From positions 310,001 through 374,000 of the forward strand of contig NZ_NXNI01000002.1 in the NCBI RefSeq assembly GCF_002494345.1: a stretch of DNA of 64,000 bases, in the 5' to 3' direction. This DNA comes from Natrinema ejinorense (GTDB lineage: Archaea; Halobacteriota; Halobacteria; Halobacteriales; Natrialbaceae). Positions within the stretch are counted from its first letter, which is position 1, and every line of letters starts with the position of its first letter. The notes under the pieces were generated by a model, which did no database searches, was not told where the DNA came from, and saw nothing but the letters and a program-made list of their open reading frames with translations. The position numbers and the translations under genes were made by a program. This document shows positions 8,000 to 15,787 of the stretch, one piece after another.

Positions 8000-8440
8000 C
8001 TACAGTTCCTCGAAGGCGGTCTCGACGAGTTCGCCCGTCTCGGCGACGATATCCGCCATCTCGTCGTCGTCCGGCGCGACCCCGACGAGCCGCGCGATTC
8101 GCATGATCGAAACGTGGTAGACGCGCTGGCGGCCGGGTTCTTCCTCCCAGACGACGACGTTACACGGGAAGAGCGCGCCGAGTTGACCGTCACTGGCCGC
8201 GAGCGCTCGGTCGGCAACCGCCGGGTTACACGCGCCGAGGACGTAGTAGGGGTCGCGGTCCGCATCCACCTTTTCGTTCAGCAGTTCCGACGGGGAGAAC
8301 TCGACGGGGACGCCGAACCCGGCGTCGGTGAACACCTCGCGAACGTGTTCGATCGCCTCCTCGTGGTCCATCTCGAGGGTCGTCTGTTTCGCACCGATGT
8401 CGTCCGGGTCGATCTGAGCGGGGTCGATAGGCAACGTCAT
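8000..8440 (-). CDS. DUF302 family protein
   Basis: The 146-aa cytoplasmic protein carries the DUF302 core: an N-terminal helix-strand unit (DHEEAIEHVREVFTDAGFGV) and the family motif LGACNPAVADRALAA, followed by LFPCNVVVWEE with a cysteine. DUF302 proteins are small dimers linked to redox and sulfur gene sets; the function is unproven. The frame is open further upstream, but ATG 8440 gives the family-like MTLPIDPAQIDP start. It is the first gene of a two-gene unit with the methyltransferase. Confidence 0.85.
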   Translation of the reverse strand: MTLPIDPAQIDPDDIGAKQTTLEMDHEEAIEHVREVFTDAGFGVPVEFSPSELLNEKVDADRDPYYVLGACNPAVADRALAASDGQLGALFPCNVVVWEEEPGRQRVYHVSIMRIARLVGVAPDDDEMADIVAETGELVETAFEEL

Positions 8441-8659
8441 TCGTGTCCAGTATTGTGCCCACAACGAAAAGAGCTTCCGGATTTCGTCACTGGACTGCGG
8501 TAACGGCGTATCGTTCGTTGCCGAGGCATGGTCGTCGACCCGGCACCTCGACGTCGCCGAAGGACGTCCTCGACGCGGGCCGCGGTTGACCGACGATTCG
8601 CTGGCTCCGATCGTCATCACGAACAGCGTGGGGTAAGCAGCCGCTGCATGGTGCAGACG

Positions 8660-8920
8660 CTACGGTCGCAACGGCAGGCTGGTTCTCCCGTTCGAGCGCA
8701 TGACCTCTCTGTTGCGGTCGGGCCACTCCAGCAATCGCTCGCGAAGCAACTCTCCGTCGGCTGTTTTCGGATCGTACCCGCCGATGTTGGCAGTGAGCGT
8801 CAAGACGATCCAGCCGCCGTACCCGAAAACGACGGTCACGCCGGTCAGTACGACGACCGAGACGATTACCCTTGTGAGACGCGTTCCGAATCGCACGTCC
8901 GACTCAGTCGTCGACCCCAT
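8660..8920 (-). CDS. Small single-helix membrane protein
   Basis: The 86-aa product has one clear membrane helix near residues 13-35 (VIVSVVVLTGVTVVFGYGGWIVLTLTA, quoted in part), then a charged soluble tail (PKTADGELLRERLLEWPDRNREVM). ATG 8920 is preferred; an in-frame ATG at 8956 would add 12 Gly-rich residues. The family is not recognised. It stands alone between the DUF302 operon and the flavoprotein gene. Confidence 0.5.
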   Translation of the reverse strand: MGSTTESDVRFGTRLTRVIVSVVVLTGVTVVFGYGGWIVLTLTANIGGYDPKTADGELLRERLLEWPDRNREVMRSNGRTSLPLRP

Positions 8921-9157
8921 TGGTATCACACCACTCCCTACTCCCGTTGGCCCCAAAAGTAGGGCGTTCGTTCTCGCCGTGCGTGTCGCGTCACTGGTCG
9001 TTGCCGAGCGACAGTTCCACTTTCGGTCGGCCTCTGTCCGTTCGTCCCGCCATACGGACCGGGAGAGACAGGTATCGAACGCGGGCCGAATCGCGGACCT
9101 CGAGGGACCCGCCGGAATCGGCGATCGGTCACGAACGCGGGCAGTCCGCGGGGGTGG

Positions 9158-9173
9158 ATTATGCTTGCATAAT
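9158..9173. promoter_or_regulatory. Palindrome upstream of flavoprotein gene
   Basis: ATTATGC-TT-GCATAAT is a perfect 7-bp-arm dyad in an AT-rich patch within GC-rich DNA. It lies 50 bp before the start codon at 9224, just upstream of the likely BRE/TATA (AAATACTTTA near 9189-9198). This is an activator-like position; the binding protein is unknown. Confidence 0.55.
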
Positions 9174-9223
9174 ATTGGGAATTACAAGAAATACTTTAGG
9201 CGAGGCCGCCGTACTCTCCACGT

Positions 9224-10570
9224 ATGACCGACACGTTCGTCGTTATCGGCGGTGACGCCGCGGGAATGAGCGCCGCGAGCAAGGCGAAGCGTGAGGATCC
9301 GGAGCGAGAGGTGATCGTCTTCGAGAAGGGCGAGTGGGTCTCGTATGCGGCCTGCGGAATGCCCTACTACATCAAGGGGGCGGTCGACGACCTGGACGAC
9401 CTCGTCACCGTGACGCCCGAGGAGTTCCGGGAGGAGCGAGACATCGACCTGCGTACGGGGGCGGAGGTCGTCGCTATCGATCCCGAAGCGCGGACGGTGA
9501 CGGTCGAGACCGACGAGGAGACGTCCGAGCAGCCCTACGACGACCTGCTCGTCGCGACCGGGGCGAGCGCGATCGAACCGCCGTTCGAGGGGCTTGGACT
9601 CGAGGGCGTGTTCACCATCCACGACATGGACGAGGCCGACGCCATCGAGGACTACGCCACCGGACGCGACCTCGAGACCGCCGCCATCGTCGGCGGTGGC
9701 TACGTCGGCATCGAGATGGCCGAGGCGCTGTCGGCCCGCGGCGTCGACGTCCACCTCTACGAGATGCTCCCTCACGTCCTCCAGCCGTTCGGCGAGACCG
9801 TCGCCGAGGTCGTCGAGGAGCACCTCCGCGAGCAAGGCGTCGACCTGCACCTCGAGACCGCCGTGTCGGGCTTCGTCGGCGACGAGCGGGTCGACGGCGT
9901 TCGACTCGAGGACGAGACCGTTCCAGCCGACGTCGTGATCGTCGGCGTCGGCGTCGCGCCCAACACCGCGCTCGTCGAGTCGGCGGGGATCGAACTCGGG
10001 CCGACCGGTGCCGTCGCGACCGACGAGTACGGACGGACGAACGACGAGAACGTCTACGCGGCGGGCGACAACGCCGAGGCGACTCACGTCGTGACCGGCG
10101 AACCGGACCACGTCCCGCTGGCGCTGACCGCCAACCGCGCGGGCCGGGCGATCGGACGGACCGTCACCGGGGACCCGACGCCGGTCGGCGAGATTGCGGG
10201 CACCGCCATCGTCAAGGCGTTCGACCTCGGTGCCGCCCGGACGGGAATCGTCGACGAGGAACGGGCCCGCGAGGCGGGCTTCGATCCCGCTTCGGTGACG
10301 ATCTCGGCATCGTCGCGCGCTCACTACTACCCCGACGGCGCGGACCTCACGGTCACCCTGGTAGCCGATCGCGAGAGCGGCACGCTACTCGGCGGCACCG
10401 TCGTTGGCCGCGAGGGCGCAAAGCGCATCGACACGGTCGCGACGGCACTGACCGCCGGGATGACCGTCTCCGAACTACAGAACGCGGACCTGGCGTACGC
10501 CCCGCCGTTCAGTCCCGTCTGGGACCCGATCCTCACGGCGGCGAAGGTCCTGGCCGGCAAACTCGAGTGA
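9224..10570 (+). CDS. CoA-disulfide reductase / NADH oxidase-like flavoprotein
   Basis: The 448-aa pyridine nucleotide-disulfide oxidoreductase has an N-terminal FAD motif (VVIGGDAAGMSAA), the single catalytic cysteine C44 in SYAACGMPYY typical of CoADR/NOX enzymes, a central NAD(P)H fold (AAIVGGGYVGIEMAEAL, about 158-174) and the second FAD motif NVYAAGDNAEA. The C-terminal dimerisation domain ends in PPFSPVWDPILTAAKVLAGKLE. It would reduce CoA disulfide/persulfide or oxygen with NAD(P)H. It carries its own promoter with an upstream palindrome. The next gene starts 7 bp after its stop. Confidence 0.92.
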   Translation: MTDTFVVIGGDAAGMSAASKAKREDPEREVIVFEKGEWVSYAACGMPYYIKGAVDDLDDLVTVTPEEFREERDIDLRTGAEVVAIDPEARTVTVETDEETSEQPYDDLLVATGASAIEPPFEGLGLEGVFTIHDMDEADAIEDYATGRDLETAAIVGGGYVGIEMAEALSARGVDVHLYEMLPHVLQPFGETVAEVVEEHLREQGVDLHLETAVSGFVGDERVDGVRLEDETVPADVVIVGVGVAPNTALVESAGIELGPTGAVATDEYGRTNDENVYAAGDNAEATHVVTGEPDHVPLALTANRAGRAIGRTVTGDPTPVGEIAGTAIVKAFDLGAARTGIVDEERAREAGFDPASVTISASSRAHYYPDGADLTVTLVADRESGTLLGGTVVGREGAKRIDTVATALTAGMTVSELQNADLAYAPPFSPVWDPILTAAKVLAGKLE

Positions 10571-10577
10571 GATCGCG

Positions 10578-11852
10578 ATGACGACCGACGATCTCGAGGA
10601 ACTCGAGGCGTACGTCGCCGATCACCGCGCGGCCCTGATCGACCTCACACTCGACCTGCTGGCAGTCGACACGTCGAACCCGCCCGGCGACACGGGCGAA
10701 ATCGTCGCCCTGCTCGAGGAGTACCTGTCGAGGTTCCCGGTCGAGGTGGAGCGAGTCGCGGTCGATCCGGCGAAGCCCAACCTCCTCGTGACGCTTCCGG
10801 GCGCGAGCGATCGAACGCTGCTGTACAACGGCCACCTCGATACGGTGCCGTTCGACGCCGACGCCTGGTCGGCCGATCCCCTCGGGGAACGCGACGACGA
10901 TCGGCTCTACGGGCGCGGCGCGACGGACATGAAGGGCGCGATCGCCGCGATGTGCTTCGCGATCCGCGCGTTCGCCGAGACCGGGACCGAACCGCCCGTC
11001 GACCTCGCGTTCGCGTTCGTCAGCGACGAGGAAATCGGCGGCGACGCCGGCCTGCCGGCCCTGCTCGAGGCCGGCCGTCTCGAGGCCGACGCCTGCGTCA
11101 TCGGCGAACCGACCTGCGAAGCGGGACGCCACTCGGTGACGGTCGCCGACCGGGGGAGTATCTGGCTGACGCTCGAGGCGAGCGGCGAAGCCGCACACGG
11201 CTCGCGGCCGATGCTGGGCGAGAACGCGATCGACCGGCTCTACGAGGCGGTCACGACGCTGCGGGAGCGATTCGGCACGCGACGACTCGAGTTCGATCCC
11301 GCGATCGAGCCGATCCTCGACGAGTCGATCGCCTACTACGAACCGACGATGGGCACCGAGACAGCCCGCGACCTGTTCGAGACCCCGACGATCAACCTCG
11401 GCGTCCTCGAGGGCGGCGAGGCGATCAACAGCGTCCCGCAGTCCGCCCGCGCGGAGATCGACATCCGATTGACCGCCGGCGTCCCGACGCCCGCCGTCCT
11501 CTCGGAGATCCGGGAGTGCGTCGCCGACTGCGAGGGCATCACGGTCGCAGACGTCTCCTGGAGCGTCGGTACCGCCGAACCGGTCGAGAGCCCGCTCGTC
11601 GAGGCCGTGGCCTCGAGCGCCGAAGCGGCGACCGGCCAGCGGGTGTACCGCCGGAGCGCGACCGGCGGCGGCGACGCGAAGAAACTACGAACCGCCGGGA
11701 TTCCGACGGTCGAGTTCGCGCTCGGAACGGACACCGTCCACGCCGTCGACGAGTACACGACCGTCGACGCGCTCGTCGGGAACGCGACGATATACGCACA
11801 CCTCCCCGAACTGTGGGCGGCCGCGGTCGACGGGACGGGCGCGTCCGGGTGA
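10578..11852 (+). CDS. M20 family peptidase (ArgE/DapE-like)
   Basis: The 424-aa zinc amidohydrolase shows the M20 landmarks: LLYNGHLDTVPFD (about 82-94, metal-binding His and catalytic Asp), LYGRGATDMKGAIAAM (bridging Asp), VSDEEIGGDAG (catalytic Glu-Glu) and a distal metal His in ALGTDTVHAVDEYT. A dimerisation lid covers about residues 185-300. It hydrolyses an N-acyl or dipeptide-like amide; exact specificity cannot be read. It follows the flavoprotein by 7 bp and is probably cotranscribed. DapE, ArgE or carboxypeptidase G2-like roles are all possible. Confidence 0.9.
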   Translation: MTTDDLEELEAYVADHRAALIDLTLDLLAVDTSNPPGDTGEIVALLEEYLSRFPVEVERVAVDPAKPNLLVTLPGASDRTLLYNGHLDTVPFDADAWSADPLGERDDDRLYGRGATDMKGAIAAMCFAIRAFAETGTEPPVDLAFAFVSDEEIGGDAGLPALLEAGRLEADACVIGEPTCEAGRHSVTVADRGSIWLTLEASGEAAHGSRPMLGENAIDRLYEAVTTLRERFGTRRLEFDPAIEPILDESIAYYEPTMGTETARDLFETPTINLGVLEGGEAINSVPQSARAEIDIRLTAGVPTPAVLSEIRECVADCEGITVADVSWSVGTAEPVESPLVEAVASSAEAATGQRVYRRSATGGGDAKKLRTAGIPTVEFALGTDTVHAVDEYTTVDALVGNATIYAHLPELWAAAVDGTGASG

Positions 11853-11904
11853 CTCCCCGGAACTCGGAATCCGGGAAACGCTTAACTTCTGGTTGTGTGT
11901 ATTT

Positions 11905-12129
11905 ATGAATATGGAGTACAATATTGGTTCGACGGACCGAACCGTCCGCGCGGTCGCCGGCGCAGTGCTGGCCGCCGTCGGCATCGCGATCCTCGGCGGC
12001 GCGCTCGAGTTCGGGACCACGCTCGGTGGCGTCGCGCTGGTGATCGGCGTCGTTTTCCTCGGGACCGCACTCGTCCGAACCTGCCTCCTGTACCGGATCC
12101 TGGGCATCGATACGTCCGAATCCGCGTAG
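11905..12129 (+). CDS. DUF2892 (YgaP-like) membrane protein
   Basis: The 74-aa product has two membrane helices preceded by the DUF2892 entry motif NIGSTDRTVRAVAGAVLA. In bacteria this domain anchors the rhodanese YgaP and forms a membrane dimer; here it is free-standing. ATG 11905 or 11911 are both acceptable starts. A second DUF2892 protein lies at 46,765 next to a rhodanese fusion, supporting a sulfur-transfer link in this strain. Confidence 0.8.
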   Translation: MNMEYNIGSTDRTVRAVAGAVLAAVGIAILGGALEFGTTLGGVALVIGVVFLGTALVRTCLLYRILGIDTSESA

Positions 12130-12407
12130 CGGTTGTTGGGTGTGACATTCCGTTGCCCGGCAGCACCGCTGTATTTTCCTCGTCCGATCCGTCTGATTCT
12201 GCCGTTCCAGACTCTAAAATCAAATTCGTCCGTCGGTTCCCGAACTTCGAGCGTCGTAAATTCGTCCGACGAGTTTCGTCGTTTGAACGAAGCAATCGGA
12301 ACCGTCGTGTCTCCCCGAAAATACACGCTCGAGGAGACGATTGAACGAGCGTGCGACGGTACTCCAGCAGCTGCCGCCGCTAGTTATTTATCCGCTGTTG
12401 CACAAAA
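12130..12407. other. Leader region of the MNT/HEPN pair
   Basis: The MNT frame is open through here but reads as low-quality protein, so it is treated as untranslated. AAATTCGTCCG occurs twice, about 36 bp apart (near 12,222 and 12,258). A TATA-like TTATTTAT lies at 12384-12391. Confidence 0.4.
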
Positions 12408-12422
12408 TCAGACAGTGTCTGA
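12408..12422. promoter_or_regulatory. Palindrome at MNT/HEPN start codon
   Basis: TCAGACA-G-TGTCTGA is a perfect 15-bp palindrome ending one base before the ATG at 12424. It lies downstream of the TATA box at 12384-12391, overlapping the likely transcription start. This fits autorepression by the winged helix of the MNT protein. Confidence 0.6.
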
Positions 12423-12423
12423 A

Positions 12424-13104
12424 ATGGCGAAACGAGAAATAGCGGTCTGCATCGACGCCTATCCAAGTGCAGAGACGGACGTCTTCCGCATCGGCGTCGC
12501 AGACGACATCCTCCGCCTCCTGGTGGACGCCCACGAGACCGAGTTTACGATCCCCGAACTCGTCGATGCGACGGGCGTCACTCGATCGACGGTGTGGCGG
12601 GCGGTCGACCTCCTCGAGAGTATCGGTGCCGTTCGGATCCGAGAGACCCCACAACGAAACTACGTCTCGATTAACCCGGACCGACTACGGAAAGACGATC
12701 CGATACTCGCCATCGAGCAGTCCGAGTTCCGCGAGCCGATTCGAGCCTTCGTCACCCACGTCCGAGAGGGAGGTAGGGAGGCGGACGACATCGACGACGT
12801 GCTCGGCGTCGTCGTATTCGGAAGCGTCGCTCGAGGCGACGCCGACCGGCGGAGCGACATCGATCTGTTCGTCGTCGTCGACGGCGATCGGACGAGTGCC
12901 CGACGCGTCGTTACGGACGTCGTCGCCGACCTCCGCGAGCAGCGATTCGACGGCGATCGGTTCGAGTTCGAGCCGTACGTCGAATCCGCGGAGAGTGCAC
13001 GGCGAGCGGGCCCGAAGCTTCGTCAAATCTTCACGGAGGGCGTGACGGTGTACGGCGGTGATCGATTCCAATCCATCCGGAAGGCCGTGATCACCGATGA
13101 GTAG
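12424..13104 (+). CDS. Nucleotidyltransferase antitoxin with N-terminal winged helix
   Basis: The 226-aa protein joins a winged helix (about residues 20-82: ILRLLVDAHETEFTIPELVD, then TRSTVWRAVDLLE) to a minimal nucleotidyltransferase with the motif GSVARGDADRRSDIDLFVVV (about 135-154), including the catalytic Asp pair. MNT partners AMPylate or otherwise neutralise HEPN toxins; the winged helix suggests it is also the operon regulator. The stop overlaps the HEPN gene start (13097). ATG 12424 sits one base after a 15-bp palindrome and follows a TATA box, so the longer open frame is not used. Confidence 0.85.
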   Translation: MAKREIAVCIDAYPSAETDVFRIGVADDILRLLVDAHETEFTIPELVDATGVTRSTVWRAVDLLESIGAVRIRETPQRNYVSINPDRLRKDDPILAIEQSEFREPIRAFVTHVREGGREADDIDDVLGVVVFGSVARGDADRRSDIDLFVVVDGDRTSARRVVTDVVADLREQRFDGDRFEFEPYVESAESARRAGPKLRQIFTEGVTVYGGDRFQSIRKAVITDE

Positions 13105-13597
13105 TACGCGAATCGAACGGCTCATCGACAACGCACAGGCGGCGTTCGACCGGCGACCGGCAGACATCGAATCCGGACTCGAGGTGGAAGACGCAGCGCT
13201 CCTCCAGTTGCGGAAGGCCTGTCGGTTGCTCGCCGGTGCCGAAGCCCTGCACGACGCCGGATACTACACGCTCGTCATCGAAGCCTCGTTTGTCGCGATC
13301 GAGCGGACGGTCGAGTTCCGACTCCTCGAGCATGGAACGATGGAACCGAACGATCTTCCTGGAACGCATCCGGGCGTATACCGAGAGGCAGCTGCAGTCG
13401 GCATCGTTGCCGAATCTACGGCCGAGGAGCTCGCCGACCTCTGGCGCGATCATCGAGCGAAAACGTACTACCAGGACGGTCTCGCCTCGGCGGAACGAGC
13501 CCAGACGATGGACGAGCTTGCCAGCGAAATCCACGCCTTCGTCATCGGTCGCTCTTCGCAGAGTCACGAGTGTTTGTGTGCCGACCCCAATTCGTAG
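13097..13597 (+). CDS. HEPN-like toxin partner
   Basis: The 166-aa all-helical protein matches haloarchaeal HEPN-type partners of MNT genes. The core helix carries LRKACRLLAGAEALHDAGYYTLVIEASFVAIERTVE (quoted in part, about 38-72). The place of the RNase motif R-x4-6-H reads R120-A-K-T-Y-Y, with Tyr instead of the terminal His. That could mean altered chemistry, dependence on tyrosine AMPylation, or an inactive toxin. It overlaps the MNT gene by 8 bp, the usual coupled layout. The assignment rests on context and helix pattern. Confidence 0.75.
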   Translation: MSSTRIERLIDNAQAAFDRRPADIESGLEVEDAALLQLRKACRLLAGAEALHDAGYYTLVIEASFVAIERTVEFRLLEHGTMEPNDLPGTHPGVYREAAAVGIVAESTAEELADLWRDHRAKTYYQDGLASAERAQTMDELASEIHAFVIGRSSQSHECLCADPNS

Positions 13598-13934
13598 CAC
13601 GCGAACTCGAGCGGCCACTGCCGACGATCGCTCTCGAGAAACGACCGTCTTCGGACGAGATCCTGCGGACGTTTTGCCCCGTGGTGTTTCATAGTCGCTC
13701 GCGGACGTCACGAACCGCTTCGACGGAATCGACTGCTTCGTCGACAGCCAGCTCGAAATGGGAGCGCGGATACGCTTTCGACGATGCAACTCGTTGGACC
13801 GCGTCTGTCGATCGGTTCTCGGACGGCGGGCCCGATGTCCGCCGCTCGTCGACGAACCGCTCGCCCGGGTCGGCCGGCGACAGTATTTCATAGTATTCCC
13901 AAGAGTATTATCTACTGCGTCCGTAGGGTACCGT
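13598..13934. other. Intergenic region between HEPN and aminotransferase genes
   Basis: No gene with a valid start is supported. On the minus strand a 70-codon open frame ending at 13689 reads protein-like (AYPRSHFELAVDEAVDSVEA, quoted) but has no ATG or GTG start. It may be a decayed gene. The 3' half is an AT-rich promoter zone for the aminotransferase (near 13890-13920). Confidence 0.35.
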
Positions 13935-15068
13935 ATGCAACCGAGTACGACGATGACGCCGGCCGAACTTCGGGCGGATATTCCCGCCCTACAGGAGGGA
14001 ACCTATCTCAACTTCGGTGCCCACGGCCCGAGCCCGAAGTACGTCGTCGACGCCGCCGACGAGTTCGTCCGCGAACACGAGTACGAGTCGCCGATCGGGG
14101 ACGACCCCTACGAGACGGCGTTTCGCGCGTTCGACCGCACTCGAGCGCGGGTCGCGTCGTTCGTCGGGGCCAACCCGGACGAGGTCGCGCTCACCGAGAG
14201 CACGACGGCCGGGATCAACGCCGTCGCGAACGCGATCGACTGGGAGCCCGGCGACGTCGTCGTCCGAACGGCCCTCGAACACCCCGCTGGAATACTCCCC
14301 TGGCAGCGACTCGAGCGGGAGGGCGTCGAGGTTCGCGTCGTCGAGACCGACGCCGGCCGAATCGATCTCGAGCGGTTCGCCGAGGCCGTCGCGGACGCCA
14401 GACTCGCCTGCTTCAGCGCAGTCACGTGGACCCACGGAACGCGACTGCCGGTGGCGAAGCTGGTCGACATCGCCCACGAGACGGGCACGTTCACGCTCGT
14501 CGATGCCGTGCAGGTCCCCGGACAGCTGCCGATGGACGTCAAAGAATGGGGCGCTGACGCGGTCGCCGCCGCCGGCCACAAGTGGCTGTTAGGGCTGTGG
14601 GGCGGGGGCTTCCTCTCCGTCGATCGAGACGTCGCCGAGGGTCTCGAGCCGCGAACAGTCGGTTACCGGAGCGTCGAGACGCCGACCGCCGACCCCTACG
14701 AGTACGCTGCTGGTGCGCGCCGGTTCGAAGTCGGGTCGGCGAATCCGGCACCGCACGTCGCGCTCCGGGAGGCGATCGACGCGATTGACGAAGTCGGAAT
14801 CGACCGGATCGAAGATCGCGTCCGCCAGCTCGCCGGCCGGCTAGCGGATGGGGTCCCCGCCGACCGCCTGCGCAGTCCGTCGACGCCGGAGTCGGGGCTC
14901 GTGACGATCGACGTCGACGATCCGGCGGCGACGGTCGAGCGTCTGGCCGCCGCCGGGATCGTCGTTCGTGCGCTCCCGCAGCCGAACGCGGTTCGAGCGT
15001 CCGTCCACGCCGTCAACACCGCCAGCGATGTCGACCGACTGCTCGAGGGACTGGAACGGGAGTGGTAG
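13935..15068 (+). CDS. Class V aminotransferase / cysteine desulfurase-like
   Basis: The 377-aa PLP enzyme shows the class V pattern. The N-terminal YLNFGAHGPSPKYVVDA is a substrate-binding entry, ALTESTTAGINAVANAI forms the phosphate-binding helix, FTLVDAVQVPGQLPMDV holds the PLP-pairing Asp, and AAGHKWLLGLWGGG contains the Schiff-base Lys (about residue 217). The family includes cysteine desulfurases, isopenicillin-N epimerases and kynureninase-like enzymes. The absence of an obvious mobile catalytic Cys loop favours an aminotransferase/epimerase over a desulfurase. The start at 13935 lies just after an AT-rich promoter. Confidence 0.85.
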   Translation: MQPSTTMTPAELRADIPALQEGTYLNFGAHGPSPKYVVDAADEFVREHEYESPIGDDPYETAFRAFDRTRARVASFVGANPDEVALTESTTAGINAVANAIDWEPGDVVVRTALEHPAGILPWQRLEREGVEVRVVETDAGRIDLERFAEAVADARLACFSAVTWTHGTRLPVAKLVDIAHETGTFTLVDAVQVPGQLPMDVKEWGADAVAAAGHKWLLGLWGGGFLSVDRDVAEGLEPRTVGYRSVETPTADPYEYAAGARRFEVGSANPAPHVALREAIDAIDEVGIDRIEDRVRQLAGRLADGVPADRLRSPSTPESGLVTIDVDDPAATVERLAAAGIVVRALPQPNAVRASVHAVNTASDVDRLLEGLEREW

Positions 15069-15233
15069 GACGACAGCTGGCGGTTTCTCGCACGCGGACG
15101 CGAGCCGGCTCGATCGACCCGCGGCCGGCGTCTTGCGCCCCATCGAACGCGGGCCGGCGCCACTTCCCTTGTGTCAACGACCGTCCGCTCGACGCCGACT
15201 CGAGCGTGTCCTTCGATGTGACCGTCCGATCGG

Positions 15234-15563
15234 CTAGTGCTCGATCCGAACGTCGAGCCGGGTCGGACACGACCTGATACGGTTCGCGTCCGGCGCGTAA
15301 TCGATGAGACCGAACTCGTCGATGACGGGAAGATGGACGTGGTGGAGCGAACACGCCACGTATGCGACGATCTCGTCGTCGATCGCCTCCGCGCCGTTTT
15401 CGCGTGCTGCGATCCCGGTCGCCAACTCGGTCAGTTCGATCGGGGGCTCTTGCCCCACCAGCACATCGAGCGTTATCCTGCGTCGTTCGCTACTGAGCAG
15501 CCGATACCGATCGCTTTCGGTCAGGTCGTTCGCATCGGGCGATGCGTGTGTAGGGTGGCACAT
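15234..15563 (-). CDS. Winged-helix protein, DUF7344
   Basis: The 109-aa regulator has the DUF7344 pattern: RYRLLSSERRRITLDVLVG (recognition entry, about 20-38), the segment VACSLHHVHLPVIDEFGLIDYAP, and a short basic tail. Such proteins are abundant haloarchaeal transcription factors of unknown ligand. ATG 15563 is preferred over the TTG at 15596. It is convergent with the aminotransferase and divergent from the Bat-like regulator. Confidence 0.75.
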   Translation of the reverse strand: MCHPTHASPDANDLTESDRYRLLSSERRRITLDVLVGQEPPIELTELATGIAARENGAEAIDDEIVAYVACSLHHVHLPVIDEFGLIDYAPDANRIRSCPTRLDVRIEH

Positions 15564-15787
15564 CTGCGGGACACTCCGATTGACCGGGACGGTCAACCTA
15601 TTCGGTACTCAGAATCCGTCGGCCGTAAGGGTACAGTAAAACTACGTAGGGTTCCTGTGGCTAACTGACCGACGATGCTGCGGTATCGACCGTTCGTGCC
15701 CTGGCCGCCGGGCTCGAAAAACCGAACCGTCGTCGGACTGCCTCCGCCGGCGGAGGGTTAAGGGTCCTGGGCCACTAGTCCGCTGTA

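Noticed and set aside
8451-8465. TTGTG-CC-CACAA dyad near the DUF302 start
   Set aside because: Arms are only 5 bp and the motif is not repeated before the second DUF302 gene, so chance cannot be excluded.
9182-10324. 380-codon open frame on the minus strand over the flavoprotein gene
   Set aside because: It is a GC-rich shadow frame: Arg/Asp/Val-dominated without any domain, while the plus strand encodes a complete CoADR-like enzyme.
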